Shown: positions 21,165 to 32,914, counted from the stretch's first letter. The stretch: DNA of 64,000 nt from Strongylocentrotus purpuratus (GCF_000002235.5 NW_022145547.1:1-64000), one strand, 5' to 3'. Notes: generated by a model not told the origin, from the sequence alone. Program-made: numbers and translations.

Positions 21165-22470
21165 TAGCGAGCTTTCGATTTAGGCACCCGACGTCGGCTA
21201 CTACGAGGTACTGGAGCGTGGAGACGTTGCGCAGCTCACGTCCGTTCCCTTTGCGGCAGTGCTTTCGATTTTTCACGTCGGTGCTTTCGTCGGTCACGTG
21301 ACCATTTTCTTTAGATCAGGTGATTAAATCAGGTAATAAATTCACAGTGCGTGAACATCTGATAGGAAGAATAACATGAGGATGACAGAAATAGAAAGTT
21401 AAAATGATAAAACAAAAAATAACATAAGAAAAGGTGATAACAGAAAAAAACAAAGGATAGGATTGAAGGATTTTATTGATAATTATCCATTCTCGCAGTC
21501 CAAAGACTGAATTGCAATGGTTACAAAAGTTTACAATGTATATACATGATAAAAGCAATTATACAATAGTATATTAAAACGGTCTAGGCAATCAACATTT
21601 AAATTCAAATAAAAGTGATCAAATGACAATTATAATGGCAACTTTCATTAATTTCAATTAATAAGCATGAAATTCGTAACTGAAACATTCTAAAAATATA
21701 CTATTGAAATTAATCATTAAAACCATTACTATTAAGAATATGACATGCCGAAGGGTTGATTATTGTCATTGGTAAAACATATTGGAAAAATTGGAATTGG
21801 ATTTCATGATGGGATTAAGAAATAAAGTGAATTACATTGCAAATTCGCGAAGAATATTGAAATTTGTTGATAATAAAAAAAAAGTTAAAATAAACATATT
21901 GCACTGGCTAAATACTAGGTGAACGGTGTGAATTCATTAATATTCAAGTATTACTCGTTCTTTAAAATTCAATGCTATTAATATACATTTTAAATCACAA
22001 TTAGATATGAAATAATTGAAAAAATTGATTTAAAAATTCAATGATTAAATACCTATTGCACAATTACTGGCAAATACTCCCCACATGGAGTGCATTACAT
22101 TTTATATTACAGCAGAGTGAATATCAGACATACACAATTATTGGCATCAGAAAAAATGTTCGTTCAAATTCCTTACCAAGTAAGGAAAAGTGTTGTTTCT
22201 CAGTCTTTCTGTTCGGCATTTAAAGTCTCTCAATCTATCACTGTGTCTCAATCGTCGATTCGTGCTCTACATCTCTGGAAGCCAGTCGCGAAAGTGCTTG
22301 TAGAGCGATTCTGCGAACCTTAGGCACAGATGTTCCCTTCTGTCAGAGAGGGATTGTAGACCTGAAATCTGGAGGGCATGTTCATAGCTGTGGTATCGAT
22401 CGTGGAAAATAATACGGAGTATTAGGAAGAGGATATAATAAAACAAAGAATAATATAAGAGAAGGTGAAT
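21165..22470. mobile_element. 1.3-kb insertion in CTLD3-Ig intron, copy B
   Basis: Copy D has a 375-bp intron here, copy B 1685 bp; the extra sequence runs from near GATGCACAATAGCG to near GAGAAGGTGAATC. It contains a minus-strand mRNA-like 3' end (CAGTCTTTGGACTGCGAGAA, then AATAAAATCC near 21468) and a 30-bp direct repeat ending ATAAGAAAAGGTGATAAC (21405-21437 and 22438-22468). It may be a retroelement insertion, but no protein-coding part was recognised. Confidence 0.45.
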
Positions 22471-22709
22471 CTGAGAATGGTGTCGTGCAGAGAATGGCTG
22501 CGAAATTAACAGTGCAGTACTTGTTTAGCGCAGGTAATTGACGCAATCAAATTAAATCTCGAGTACAGTGGGCTTTACATTTGAAATCATATAAACATCG
22601 AACTTATGTATCAATAAACATTTTATCATTTACTGTCATATGTATTGGTAGATTCATTATTTTATTGCCTTTTTACCACTCCCATTCTTTCTTGTATCTC
22701 ATCCTACAG

Positions 22710-23015
22710 ATAATTTCCACCTCACGACCCCTCGAACTAATCCCGGTTTCGCTAGTGTCTACTGCGCCGTCGACGTCGAAATCGAAGGAGAAACACTGTC
22801 TCCTGATAACGTCACGATATCCATCGGTCAAACTCTTTTGTCATCGAGACCGATTACTTTCTCATCGACGAGTCTTGACGGTGAATTCCGTAATAATAGT
22901 TTCCTCCTTTACAACGTGACCGAAGGTGACCAAATCTTCTGCTACGAAAGTGAACTGCCGGACCAAAATAGATCCTTTTCACTGGCTACTATTTCTGCTG
23001 TCTTTGATTTTTACG
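22710..23015 (+). CDS. Ig-like exon, copy B (intact)
   Basis: The only copy of the four with an intact frame: 102 residues starting NFHLTTPRTNPGFASVYCAV, with NVTISIGQTL, TSLDGEFRNNS, VTEGDQIFCYESEL and ATISAVFDFY. The cysteines at VYC and IFC, about 60 residues apart with G-D-Q-I-F-C-Y around the second, fit an Ig-like domain. There are several N-x-S/T glycosylation sites. Acceptor CCTACAG, donor TACG/GTAATA. Confidence 0.85.
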
Positions 23016-23540
23016 GTAATACTATTTTTGTTCTAAACATTTTTTACCATATTTTTGTTAACTGATTGAGTAATATTGTATATGATAGTTAACGATGAAG
23101 GAATCCATACCCTTAACAATTTTTTTTTTTAATCGATTTGTCCCAATGAATGTGTCTTGAGAATGTGACATATTAAAGCTTACATCTAAAATTATTAAAC
23201 CTAATCGCTCTTTCATTCTTGAGTTACGAAAAACAAAATAATCATCAAAATCTTGAATCTTGAATCTTACAAGTATAGGCATAATTGATTTGTTCACTTC
23301 ATGCAGTTCATAACAACATACATAAAGTCCATGCATGGATATTATACAAAATACCTATTTAAAAAAGCAACGTACTTGGAGCTTTATCATGTCAATTTAA
23401 AGTAGGCCCTAAGAGATTACATATTGGGATGGCTTTTTTGCAATTGTTTTATTTGTTTATTTCTCTTGGTTTTTTTTTCATAACATAAATACAATTTACA
23501 CATAAACGAGTTATTAACAGGACAGCTTTATAATTTCCAG

Positions 23541-23873
23541 CTTTACCGGAGCTGTCATCCGGCCCAACAGTCGGAATGATCAGCTCATCATCAGTCTCTG
23601 TCTTCTGGAGCTCTTGGATACCTTTTCCGGACTCCGGCGACGGACCAGTTGTTGGCTACCTTATCTATCAGCAAACTATGGGAGAGGAATGGATAGTGGT
23701 TGGTAAAATCGACTCGGGTGTGGGAGAGGGCGATCTTCAACGAATAATGGAGTTTGTATTGACCGAGTTGGAACCAGGAACAGAATATTATATCAGTGTG
23801 TCTGCCGTCAGAGAAGGTCTCGGCGGAGAAGGACCAAGAAGTCCACTTGTGACTGTTACGACTCCTACCCTCG
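23541..23873 (+). CDS. FN3 exon, copy B (intact)
   Basis: A 333-nt exon encoding one complete FN3 domain: GPTVGMISSSSVSVFWSSW, VVGYLIYQQ, LTELEPGTEYYISVSAV, GLGGEGPRSPLVTVTTPT. Donor CTCG/GTAAGT, phase 1 to 1. Intron retention would add two residues and then a stop, which would give a soluble form. Confidence 0.9.
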
Positions 23874-23921
23874 GTAAGTCGTGATTAGATCAATATTCAT
23901 TAGGATGTCGTATACATATGT

Positions 23922-24090
23922 AATAATAATAATAATAATAATTCGTCCTTATATAGCGCATTTCAGGACCGCAGGCCCTCTCAATGCCCTTTACAGATAT
24001 ATATTATTACTCTGGTCATCGGATTCATGCTTACCCGCAGACAAGGTATGCACATTCTCCACTCCCTTGGGAGCATTCCAGCCAGTCGCC
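23922..24090. mobile_element. SINE-like insertion shared by B and D
   Basis: Begins with an ATA/ATT microsatellite and contains TTATATAGCGCATTTCAGGA, CTCTCAATGCCCTTTACAG and CTCCACTCCCTTGGGAGCATT. Absent from A and C at this point (ATACGGATGTAAACAGAAAC) and present in D at 56502-56695. It dates to before the B/D split. Confidence 0.55.
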
Positions 24091-24596
24091 AACGTCCAAC
24101 CATCAGCTAGACATGCATTAGTCACAGCCTCATTTTGCGGTTAATCCTGCGTCCAATTGACATTAAGCCATTGATCTTACACTATTGCCCCTACAATCGA
24201 CCGACCCACTCGTCCTGAGCAAGGAGCCGGATCGAGGAGGAGGGCTGGTAGGATTTTTAAATAACTTTATCGGGTAAAAATGCCGGATCCATCACTGATT
24301 ATCGACTACGATGTTGCAATTGCTCCTACAGTTACCCTCGCCTCCTATGACAATCATGGATTTGTCCTTGATCATTGTACAGAACACCTTAATCTGGTCC
24401 AAGCACTATCCTGCACACCATTATTATGCGCAGTCTAGGATCTATGGCTAAGGGAACCAAAATGATGTAGGGCCACTGATATCAAATGTCTCTATGAAAA
24501 TGTATGACATTCTTTGTTGTAGCAATAGGTCTATTCTTCAACTATTTATAAACTAATACATCTTCGCGATTAACGCTTATATGTTCAATGTTGCAG

Positions 24597-24699
24597 AGAG
24601 TCAGCACCTAAGGGAAACTACTGCTGTTTGGATGATGATTTTATTGGTAATATCATTCTTGGGGAACATCATACTTGCTATTGCCATGGTGATTGTATG
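24597..24699 (+). CDS. Transmembrane exon, copy B
   Basis: A 103-nt exon: ESQHLRETTAVWMMILLVIS followed by FLGNIILAIAMVIV, a single helix of about 23 hydrophobic residues. Acceptor TTGCAG, donor GTATG/GTAGGA. It joins the tail exon through TG/C, giving a cysteine then KRKQKK, a normal stop-transfer signal. Confidence 0.9.
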
Positions 24700-25170
24700 G
24701 TAGGAATCAAAACCATTTTAATATCTCGCATAAGAGTAATGCCCTTTTCGAAAACATTTTGAATGCAGAATGTGGATTTGCAATATTGACATTGTTTGTT
24801 TAATTGTCTAAATCCTAATTTTAACTAGTTTATACAACAGAGCTGTCTCCAATCTATTCCCCTTGTACAGCCTGTATTACAAAAATACATTTTTGGGTAA
24901 AAGAGTAACAAAAATCATGTTTATCATAAACCTGAATATTTGGATATTTAAATATGAAGTAAAATACCATTCTTGTATTCCCTCAAAGACCTTAAAATGT
25001 GAATTTTCTTAAACCTCTTTCTTTACACTTATATTATAGTATTTGAAAATTCCGAATATGATATTAATAGTGATGGTAATAATGCTGGTAATGACGAGGA
25101 TGATGATGATGATAATGATAATGATGATTAACAACTATTTCTGTCTGTCATTTCTAAATCGACCATGCAG

Positions 25171-25405
25171 CAAGCGGAAGCAGAAAAAGGCAGACCTGTC
25201 TCGTTTACGTGTTGTCCCAGAAGGAGCAGGCGATTCACAGAGCCCTCATTACGAGCTGCCTCAACCGAGTGCAGTCAGGCTACATGTCTACCAGGGCCTC
25301 AAAAGAACGGGGGTTGGCAACATCCAAGAAGGGGTTTACGATGACATCGCTGATCCAGAGAAATTGGAATACGTCAATATTTCATCTCAAGTTCGAAAGA
25401 AGTAA
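25171..25405 (+). CDS. Cytoplasmic tail exon, copy B, ITAM-like
   Basis: A 78-residue tail starting KRKQKKADLSRLRVV and ending VRKK with a TAA stop. It has four tyrosines: HYELP, HVYQGL, GVYDDI and EYVNI. YDDI and YVNI are separated by seven residues (ADPEKLE), which fits the ITAM rule YxxI/L-x6-8-YxxI/L. LEYVNI alone also fits the ITIM form, and YVNI the Grb2-type YxN site. A role in kinase/SH2 signalling is inferred from these motifs. Confidence 0.85.
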
Positions 25406-25616
25406 TTCCCGTTGAACGTAAGGCGTCTTGTAGTGACCCCAGACTGCGTCAACGACACGTGTGACCTTTGACACGCAATAAGTGACATCGCACAAGGAAT
25501 GGATGTAGAGCTATATCACATTGGGCTGCAAAAGTATGCAACTTGTTTCAGACTCAACATTTAGAGATAATACTAGAATTAGCAACAATTTTTTACTTGG
25601 AATCACACTAAATTGG
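25406..25616 (+). other. Candidate 3' UTR, copy B
   Basis: Conserved with 58000-58192 after copy D. No further open frame. A possible poly(A) signal AATAAA lies at 26121-26126 (also present after D, near 58424), beyond the filler insertion. Confidence 0.5.
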
Positions 25617-25893
25617 TTTAGTTTTGTTCCCCCGGCGTGTCTTTTTCACCTTTGCTATTCCCAAGTTCATTATTGTCTTCCAAGTTTCAGTAGGCAGGTG
25701 TTGATATCGCAAAACCAGGATCCAGGATAGGGGCAGATATATCAAATGCCCCCTGGCAAAATACAAGTAAAAACACTCTTTTTTAAATAAAAAAAGAAGA
25801 TGGGCCCCCTCTCCTGGCCCTCAAGGGGGAGGGGCGGATGTTGACTAGCAATATATATGACAGTAAATGATAAAATGTTCATAAATACTGCAC
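25617..25893. other. Templated inverted filler insertion
   Basis: Relative to copy D (58193), about 277 bp are inserted here. Bases 25617-25843 are the reverse complement of 26681-26907, including the 5' end of the neighbouring CR1-like LINE; about 95 percent match by eye. Bases 25846-25893 are the reverse complement of the intron just before the Ig exon, closest to 55185-55238 of copy D. Two separate inverted templates joined end to end suggest template switching during replication or break repair. Confidence 0.75.
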
Positions 25894-26466
25894 ACGAGAC
25901 ATATTTGTGTATGTCGCACGAACTCCCCACAACATTTGGGTAAAACATTTGCCTCGAGTTCGCAAACTGCATTTCCATAATTTTATTAAACTAATTTATT
26001 TTCACTGGCTACCTGCCGTAGCAATAAACAACAAACTCCATTTCGTTGACGATCAGCCATGCATGAAGTATTTCGTCTTCTTTGTTGTTAGGGCAGACAG
26101 CCAGTGGAACGGATTCGTTTAATAAATTATGGAAATGCAAGCATTGCTTTAAACAAATAGAACTTTGTTATTTCTCGCTCATTTTTCCTGAGTGAGGTGT
26201 CATATAAAAAGGCAGAAAATGAACTTTCTAGAAATGTGATTTGTCCTTGAAATTTAGATACCATTCGCCAAATGACTTTTTGGTACACTTTCTTTAAATT
26301 GCTTTTAATCACTCATGCGTGGAATATGCATCATATGAGTTGCATCAAATGAAGGAGGATCTAAACTTTCCAAAATATGTGTCATTTATTAATCATACAT
26401 GTAATTGTGATTAAGTTACGATAAAACATTGGATAATTCTTGGTTTCTTTTTTCTGGGACGCACTG
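25894..26466 (-). mobile_element. Mariner-like MITE end and flanking B/D shared sequence
   Basis: The right end at 26466 reads TTCTGGGACGCACTG followed by TA, the reverse of the element end at 16897. About 240 bp upstream are homologous to that element in reverse orientation. The left boundary is not visible. The stretch 25905-26120 is conserved with D and carries a 71-codon open frame of unknown meaning. Confidence 0.55.
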
Positions 26467-26499
26467 TATATTCATTCATGCGCAGAGTGTTATACGTGG

Positions 26500-26808
26500 A
26501 TGTATACGCGGATCCAGCCGGCGGCAAGATAGGGGGTCCCAAAAAGGGGCACTTCGTGCGAAAATGTGAAAATCGCGCCGGCCGATTTTTGCTCGGGGGT
26601 GGGGGGAGTGGGAGGGGTAGTGAGCACTAATTTGTTTGGGTTTGCTCAATTGGGAGGACAATGCTATCTTTTTTTTTACTCAACATCCGCCCCTCCCCCT
26701 TGAGCGCCAGGAGAGGGGGCCCATCTTCTTTTCTTATTTAAAAAAGGGTGTTTTTACTTCTATTTTGCCAGGGGGCATTTGATATCTCTGCCCCTCTCCT
26801 GGATCCTG
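26500..26808. mobile_element. hAT-MITE-like element (GGATCCAG ends), interrupted
   Basis: Left part GCGGATCCAGC near 26510 and right part CTCCTGGATC near 26806 face each other; in copy D (58813-59107) the right end continues as CTCCTGGATCCGCCACTG. The interior has TCGCGCCGGCCGATTTTTGC and a G-rich tract, as in other hAT-like MITEs of the window. In B the CR1-like LINE is inserted at the right end. Confidence 0.6.
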
Positions 26809-27642
26809 GTTTTGCGATATCAACACCTGCCTACTGAAACTTGGAAGACAATAATGAACTTGGGAATAGCAAAGGTGAAAAAGACACGCCGGGGGAACAA
26901 AACTAAAGAAGAAACATTTGAATTAACTGATGAAATTAGTTCGGGTAGTGAACATGTGCTTCATTATTTTTCTAAAAAACAAAGGGGACTCAATATAGCA
27001 CACCTCAATATATGTAGTTTGTTAGCTAAAATAGACTCTCTTAGAGATATTCTCAAACATGGAACTGTTGATTTATTTACAATATCTGAGACTGACACTG
27101 TACTCGATTCTGAGATCTGTATAGATGGTTATAAATATGAACGAAAAGACAGAAATAGAAGGGGAGGAGGAGTAGGTGTATTTATTTTGGATAACATAAT
27201 GTATAACCATAGAAATGATTTGGAAGAAAATGAATTGGAATCTCTTTGGATTGAAATTAAACTACACAACACTAAATCCATCATGGTTGGAACTTTTTAC
27301 CGACCACCCAGCTCAAATGTGCAATATCAAAGTAAAATTGAAGAATCAATAACAAAAGTTTGTGAATTGAATCATGAAGTTATCGTACTTGGAGACTTTA
27401 ATTTTAATATGAACTCTACAAGTGAATCAAAGTTCATAAATGGTATCTGTCGGCAAAACGGTATGAAGCAAATGATAAAATCTTCTACAAGAATTACTGA
27501 AACTTCGAGTACGTTGATTGATATAGTTTTAATAATTTTTCGTAAGAATGTCAAACAAAGTGATGTCCTCTCTCTCGGACTGAGTGATCACAATCTTGTA
27601 TACATTGTTCGTAAACTGTATAGACCATTGTACAACCCATGA
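26779..27642 (+). pseudogene. CR1-like LINE endonuclease domain
   Basis: An AP-endonuclease-type domain: GLNIAHLNICSLLAKID, the SETD site (usually TETW), GGGVGVFI, GTFYRPPSS, VLGDFNFNMNS and LGLSDHNLV. The main catalytic words are present. The frame stops at TGA 27640-27642 and resumes in another frame. Confidence 0.8.
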
Positions 27643-29959
27643 TGGTAACATATAGATCATTCAAACATTTTGATGAGAATGTGTTTTTGCGGGACTTACA
27701 TGACATCGATTGGTCAATTTGTATAGGAAATGCCGACATTTCAGTTGCATGGTCTATGTGGAAACGGAAATTCAGTGAAGTTTGTGATAAACACGCTCCA
27801 CTTGTAACACATAGAGTTCGGGGCTATAAGACAAAGTGGACTACAAATGAAAATGTATCTCTCACTAGATTACGGGATAGGCTAAAACGAAAAGCTGACA
27901 AAAGTAGACGGTTATTGGATTGGAAATATTATAGAGGGGTTCGAAATCCCCTTAATAATTTGTGAACAACCTTGAAAAAGAAGTATTATGAAACTGGTGT
28001 TCGAGAAAATAGAACAAACCCCCGGAAACTTTGGAAACTCCTAAAATCATTTAATGCAAATGATAAGTCTGTAAATGATATACAGGGTTTAAAGATCAAT
28101 GGAGTTGTTGAAACTGATAAATCAGTTATTGTGAACGAGTTAAACAAATATTTTGTTTCTATTGGTGTAAGTAAAAATGACTCCCAGAGTGGTCATGGTG
28201 ATGCTGGTAGATATTTTCAATCACTTCCTACCAGATTTATGTTTGATGAAATAGGTGATGATTTTGTCCTCAATGAGTTGAAAAGATTGCAAACCAATAA
28301 ATCACCTGGCCTTGATAAAATAAGTTGTCTACTGCTAAAAATAGCTACCCCGGTCATTTACAAACAGCTGACTACATTCTTCAACTTGTCATTGCAATCG
28401 GGCAAGCTACCACCTGAATGGAAAGAAGCTAAGGTTATTCCTTTGTTTAAGGGTGGGGAGAGATCAGACTTGAATAATTATAGGCCCATTTCGATAATAC
28501 CTGTCGTTATGAAGATCATGGAACGGGTAGTACATAATCAATTGCAAGAATATCTAACAAAAAATTATGTTCTCTCTCCGAATCAATCAGGAATTCGTAA
28601 AGGTCATAGTACCCATACTGTTTTAACTATTTTTCTGATTTTATTTATAGACAAATGGATTAAGGGTCACATGACAGGGGCGGTCTTCATAGACCTGCGC
28701 AAGGCTTTCGACTCTGTAGATCGTAAAATACTGTTAGAAAAGCTTTGTAAGTACGGTATACTGGGTCAAGAAGTTAATTGGTTCATGGAATACTTGAGTG
28801 ATCGGAAACAAAAAGTTGGAAAATTTGAATCAGATTGGGGTACGACTTTGTTAGGCGTACCACAAGGCGCCAATTTAGGCCCGCTGTTGTTTACTGTCAT
28901 GGTGAATGATCTTCCTAATGTAGTATCAAAATGCCAAGTAATGTTATATGCAGACGATGCTGTACGATTTTTTAGTAGTAAAAAATGAGGACATTGAATC
29001 GGCCTTGAACTTTGATTTGAAACTAGTTTATGAGTGGGTAAAAGAACAAAATCTGGCATTAAACCACAAAAAACAGAATTTATGTTATTTGGTTCACAAA
29101 TAAAATTGGCTAAACTTGAAAAATCTATATGCATTCAACTCGAGCAACACCAAATCTCTCAGGTTTATATCTATAAATACTTAGGAGTCTGGCTAGATCC
29201 AACATTGAGCTGGAAAGAACACGTGACAAAAACAAGTAAAAAGATAGAGTCAATGATAGCGTTACTTGGTTGTTCAAAAAGATACCTACCTTTGGAGGGA
29301 CTGAAGCTTCTTGCCAATGCATTAATTTTGCCTTTATTTGAATATTGTTGTTATGGTCTAATTGTTCACAAAATCACAAGAAAATGGCCAGAGTAATCTT
29401 GGGGGCCAATGTAAGAACCCCAACTCAAGAAAATTTAAATAAACTCAAGTGGGTAAGCATTCAAAGTAGGTGGAATTATTTCAAATGTAAAATGATTTAT
29501 TCTGTTTTTGAAAATCAAACTCCCGTCTATATTTTACAAATGTTTCAAAAAACCCAATCTGTACATAACATTAAAACACGCAGTGCACAAAACGCAGGAT
29601 TAATTTTACCCAAAATAAAAACCCAGATGGGGAAACAAAGTTTTTCATTTAATGGTGCGGCTTTCTGGAATACTTTACCTAATTTTTAAAAAAATGCGCC
29701 ATCAAATTCTTCATTTACTCTTTTGTTTTGGCGCTATAATAATTTAAATCATTGAACTGGTCTATTGTGTTGTGCTTGTTTCTTTTCTTTTGTTCGAAAA
29801 TGTTGTAACTTAATTCATTTTGTTTCGATTTGGATTGTTTGTTTTGAATATGTTTGTTAATTTTGTATTTATGTTGAAGGGCCTCCACGAAAAACAGTAT
29901 TGAACTACTGATGGAGCCACCCTACTAAAAAAAGACTAATACATAAATAAATAAATAAA
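26808..29959 (+). mobile_element. CR1/Jockey-type LINE, ORF2 broken
   Basis: A 3.15-kb non-LTR element with endonuclease (26980-27640) and reverse transcriptase (28260-29000) regions and a 3' tail of AAAT repeats (29938-29959). Copy D has CTGGATCCGCCACTG at this position, so the empty site is seen. The element lacks an ORF1 and is probably 5'-truncated. It is broken: frame changes near 27639 and 28985 and an in-frame TGA at 27963-27965, plus smaller problems near 29395. Confidence 0.85.
27972..28988 (+). pseudogene. CR1-like LINE reverse transcriptase
   Basis: RT words in order: NKSPGLDKIS, NNYRPISIIPVVMKIMERVV, QSGIRKGHSTHTVL, VFIDLRKAFDSVDR, GVPQGANLGPLLF and MLYADDAV. The catalytic aspartates of FIDL and YADD are present. 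The frame ends soon after YADD; the thumb (29034-29396, with KYLGVWLDPTLSW) and the tail (29390-29689, with FNGAAFWNTLP) follow in other frames. Confidence 0.85.
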
Positions 29960-30344
29960 TCCGCCACTGTCATGTATCTCCCCACCCCCTTCCCATGCTT
30001 ATGATAGTTGGCCTCTGCATTTATCTTGATTCTTTGACTTACCTCCATACTTTCAAGTTTTTCAATTATACATGTATATAAGCATTTTTTTATTGGAGGG
30101 GGGTATATTTTATTCGTCACTTTTTATGTAATTCAATTATGTTATATACTGTTATTGTTTTTTGAATATTTTGTATTTGATTTTTCAATAAATGCAGAAA
30201 CATCTGCTAAAAAAAAATGTATCATGGTTTAAATCAACGTGTGTGTGCGTGCGTGTGTGTGTCTGTGTAATTTTTGTACATGTAGTTATATCGTTATGGT
30301 TTTTTTCGGGTAGGTGGGACGCGGTCTTTGTTAGGCCCAGAGAA
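29960..30344. other. Intergenic, B/D shared
   Basis: Collinear with 59105-59450 after copy D (CCGCCACTGTCATGTATC, then AATAAATGCAGAAACATCTGC and a GT-rich stretch). No gene seen. Confidence 0.6.
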
Positions 30345-30730
30345 TTACATTTAAAATATTAATAATAGTCTTCAAAGCTCTAAATGGTCAAACTCCTAGT
30401 TAAGTTACTGAATTGTTGCATATCAAATCTCAAACTCATGGTCGTAACCGTCGTAGTACACAAGACACATTTATGTTGCAAATACCCCCATATAAAACCA
30501 AAGTAACCCTCGGGGACCGGTCATTTCTCTGTTCTGCCCCTAGATTATGGAATAAATTACCACTAGAAATAAGGAAAGTCCCATCACTAAATAATTTTAA
30601 ATCAAAACTGAAAACTCACTTGTTCATATAATATGTATAGCACAGCATTTACGAGCTCTTGCAGCGCAATAGAATATATCCACATAGTTATTGCGCTTTA
30701 CAAATGAATATTATTATTATTATTATTTCG
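30345..30730 (+). pseudogene. CR1/L2-type LINE 3' end with ATT tail
   Basis: Translation gives TLGDRSFLCSAPRLWNKLPL, then EIRKVPSLNNFKSKLKTHLF, a typical C-terminus of CR1/L2-like RT proteins, followed by a short 3' UTR (GCGCTTTACAAATGAATATT) and an ATT repeat tail. Only the last 0.4 kb is present. Absent after copy D. Confidence 0.75.
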
Positions 30731-31904
30731 GTCGGAAATCTTTTTTTCCCCTTCTTTTTCTCACCTTTTTTTTCCTCCCTCTTTGGGCTGATATTGTTCA
30801 GTTTTGTATTGCGATAAAAAAAAAATCTTCAAAAAACGGTTAAAAAAAAGAACTTTTTTAAAAAGCCGATCGTACATTTCAAGATTTTGGGGTCGGTCGC
30901 AAATGGTAATACATCTATTTTGTTTAGGCCTTATAATAATGAATCGGAGACATCTACACACAAAAGTTCGGAATATGATTAAATTTGAAAAATTCGAAGA
31001 AATTCTTCATTCCAAGAATAATACCTTATAGATAAATAGTTTATTGGTTTCCACAATATATCATTTTGCAAAGAGTGTAACAAAACATATGGAAAATTAT
31101 TATAATAAACATGTACATACAATACCGGTACACACTATTCAGAATATTGTCCATTAAGTTGACTTAAGAGATATAGTGGCGGAGCCTATGGAAAAGCAGA
31201 GCTTGTTGTGGATAGGCTCCTTAAAGATAAACTTTAGTTCTGGTTAAAAAAAAGAAAATCAATTTTCACAGAATCTAACGAAACATACACTGAATGTTCA
31301 AGATTACAAATAAATGTCATGTGCCAAACAATTTTGGAAGAAAATGTATACTGGCTGAGTAATGAGCATAAAAAGATAAGAAAATCAAGTAGTACCAGCC
31401 CCGACACCATTTGTGTTGTCCCATATACATCTTTCTGTGTAGTGTGCTTGTTATTTTACCAAGACTGAGCCAAATTTGTTATGAATTTGATGACTCCAGA
31501 ACCTTGCAGTGCACACCAATACTTACATGCTACATGATCAACTTTTTCTGATGCATTCCACACCTTTTCTTTCACAATGTAATGACATGACCAGAACTCA
31601 AGTTTATCTTTAATCTACAAATGACATAATTAACTAAAGTAAAGTTTATAAACTACAAATACATGCTATAAAAACGGGGAGAGGGAGATTACAGGGATAC
31701 ATGAACCGAGACTTATTAACTACAAAAGACAAGGAAAAGGGAACGGAATATATCTGCAGCTTATTAAAACAATATTACAATATAGTTTGTTCTCGATATA
31801 AGTATATTATAAACATAGTTGGCATGACTATACCGTTATTTACTCATTGTAATGAACAAAAGTATACAGCTTGGAAACAAGAATAGTCAGGAATCAGGAA
31901 TGAC
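30731..31904. other. Intergenic, partly shared with D, no gene
   Basis: AT-rich sequence with homology to 59470-60110 in blocks (TCAAGATTTTGGGGTCGGTC, TAATACCGGTACACACTATT, GGCGGAGCCTATG). No coding or RNA feature recognised. Confidence 0.5.
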
Positions 31905-32165
31905 AATAGGCCTATGTATTCAAATAATAACATTTAAAATTTCTTCTGAATACATGAACACTTACAAACCTTTTAATCACAGAATCGAGAGAATTCCAGA
32001 ACTTAGGACCTGTATATATTAAGGTACTTTTAGCAAAGCTTGTTCTCGTTCTAGGAAGGTGATAGGAAAACGCCCGTCGGGTAGGATAGTCGTGGACTTG
32101 ATTTCTTTTCTTTAACAAAGAAGATAGCGCCTGGGGCAGTTCGTTGTTATTCAGCTGAAACATAT
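31905..32165 (-). pseudogene. LINE 3' fragment; empty site for the 60232 hAT
   Basis: On the minus strand: LNNNELPQALSSLLKK, YPTRRAFSYHLPRTRT and YTGPKFWNSLDSVI, a CR1-like terminal segment. TATTAAGG occurs once at 32017-32024; in the D paralogue this word is duplicated around a hAT MITE. Confidence 0.75.
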
Positions 32166-32914
32166 ATCCCGCACTCTCTGTACTTTAGTACTAAAGAAAA
32201 GAGGGCTCGAGTGAGTACGAATAGGTACATTGCAGAACGAAAAAAGGGTGACGCTTTTTCGCCCCCCTCCCCGAAAAAAAATAGCAGTAAAGGAGTAAAA
32301 ATGGTTTGTATTTTTAATCAAACAGAAAATAACAAATAATACAACCTGAATTGAATTACATAAAAAAATCATTTTCCATTCAAAGACAAGGAGAGTAAAC
32401 AGGAATTAAATTTCCTAAACATCCCGAAAGCCTCTATATTTACCAATGGAGGATGTTTATAATAGCGATACGCGCATATCGTAGATATATTGTGCGAGGA
32501 TGGGAAAGCGTGTGTGTTTATTATTATAGGGGTGAGAAGACATTAGCCCTTGAACACTGGCGTATTGATATGGGTAGGGTAGATGCCCCCAATTAAAATT
32601 CAAACGTGGCTTATTTCTAAATCGATACCAGTGATTTACAAAAGTTGCTGAAATTACATGATTTTCCGGCACTTTTTCTCCATTTCTGTTGTAAAACATT
32701 CTTTTGTATGCGTTTGTTGAAAAATTACAAATTCCTATATTTATAGTCAGACAAAAACTATGCCTTTTTAAAGCTCTCATGTTAAGTCCTGCAGAACGGC
32801 AGGGCTCGGGGGTTCGAGGCCCCTCACTTTTTTGAAAAAGTATGTTAAAGAGAAAATGAAAGAAAGAGAGAAAGGATAAGTGACCTGCCAGCGTCACAAA
32901 TGAGGTATCAAAAT

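Larger units (their letters stand above)
6421..25405 (+). pseudogene. Receptor copy B: signal peptide-CTLD-Ig-FN3-TM-ITAM-like tail
   Basis: Copy B has all eight exons: 6421-6490, 8537-8688, 20355-20470, 20873-21024, 22710-23015, 23541-23873, 24597-24699 and 25171-25405. Intron phases are the same in B, C and D wherever an exon is shared. The predicted product is a type I membrane receptor: N-terminal signal peptide, one C-type lectin domain with a QPD motif, one Ig-like domain, one FN3 domain, one TM helix and a tail of about 78 residues with four tyrosines. A receptor that binds glycans outside and signals through tyrosine phosphorylation is inferred from these families. The only coding lesion seen is a TGA in place of the first CTLD cysteine codon (TGT in C and D). 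It may therefore be a recent pseudogene, an allele, or a sequence error. The gene spans 19 kb because of insertions into introns. Confidence 0.75.
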
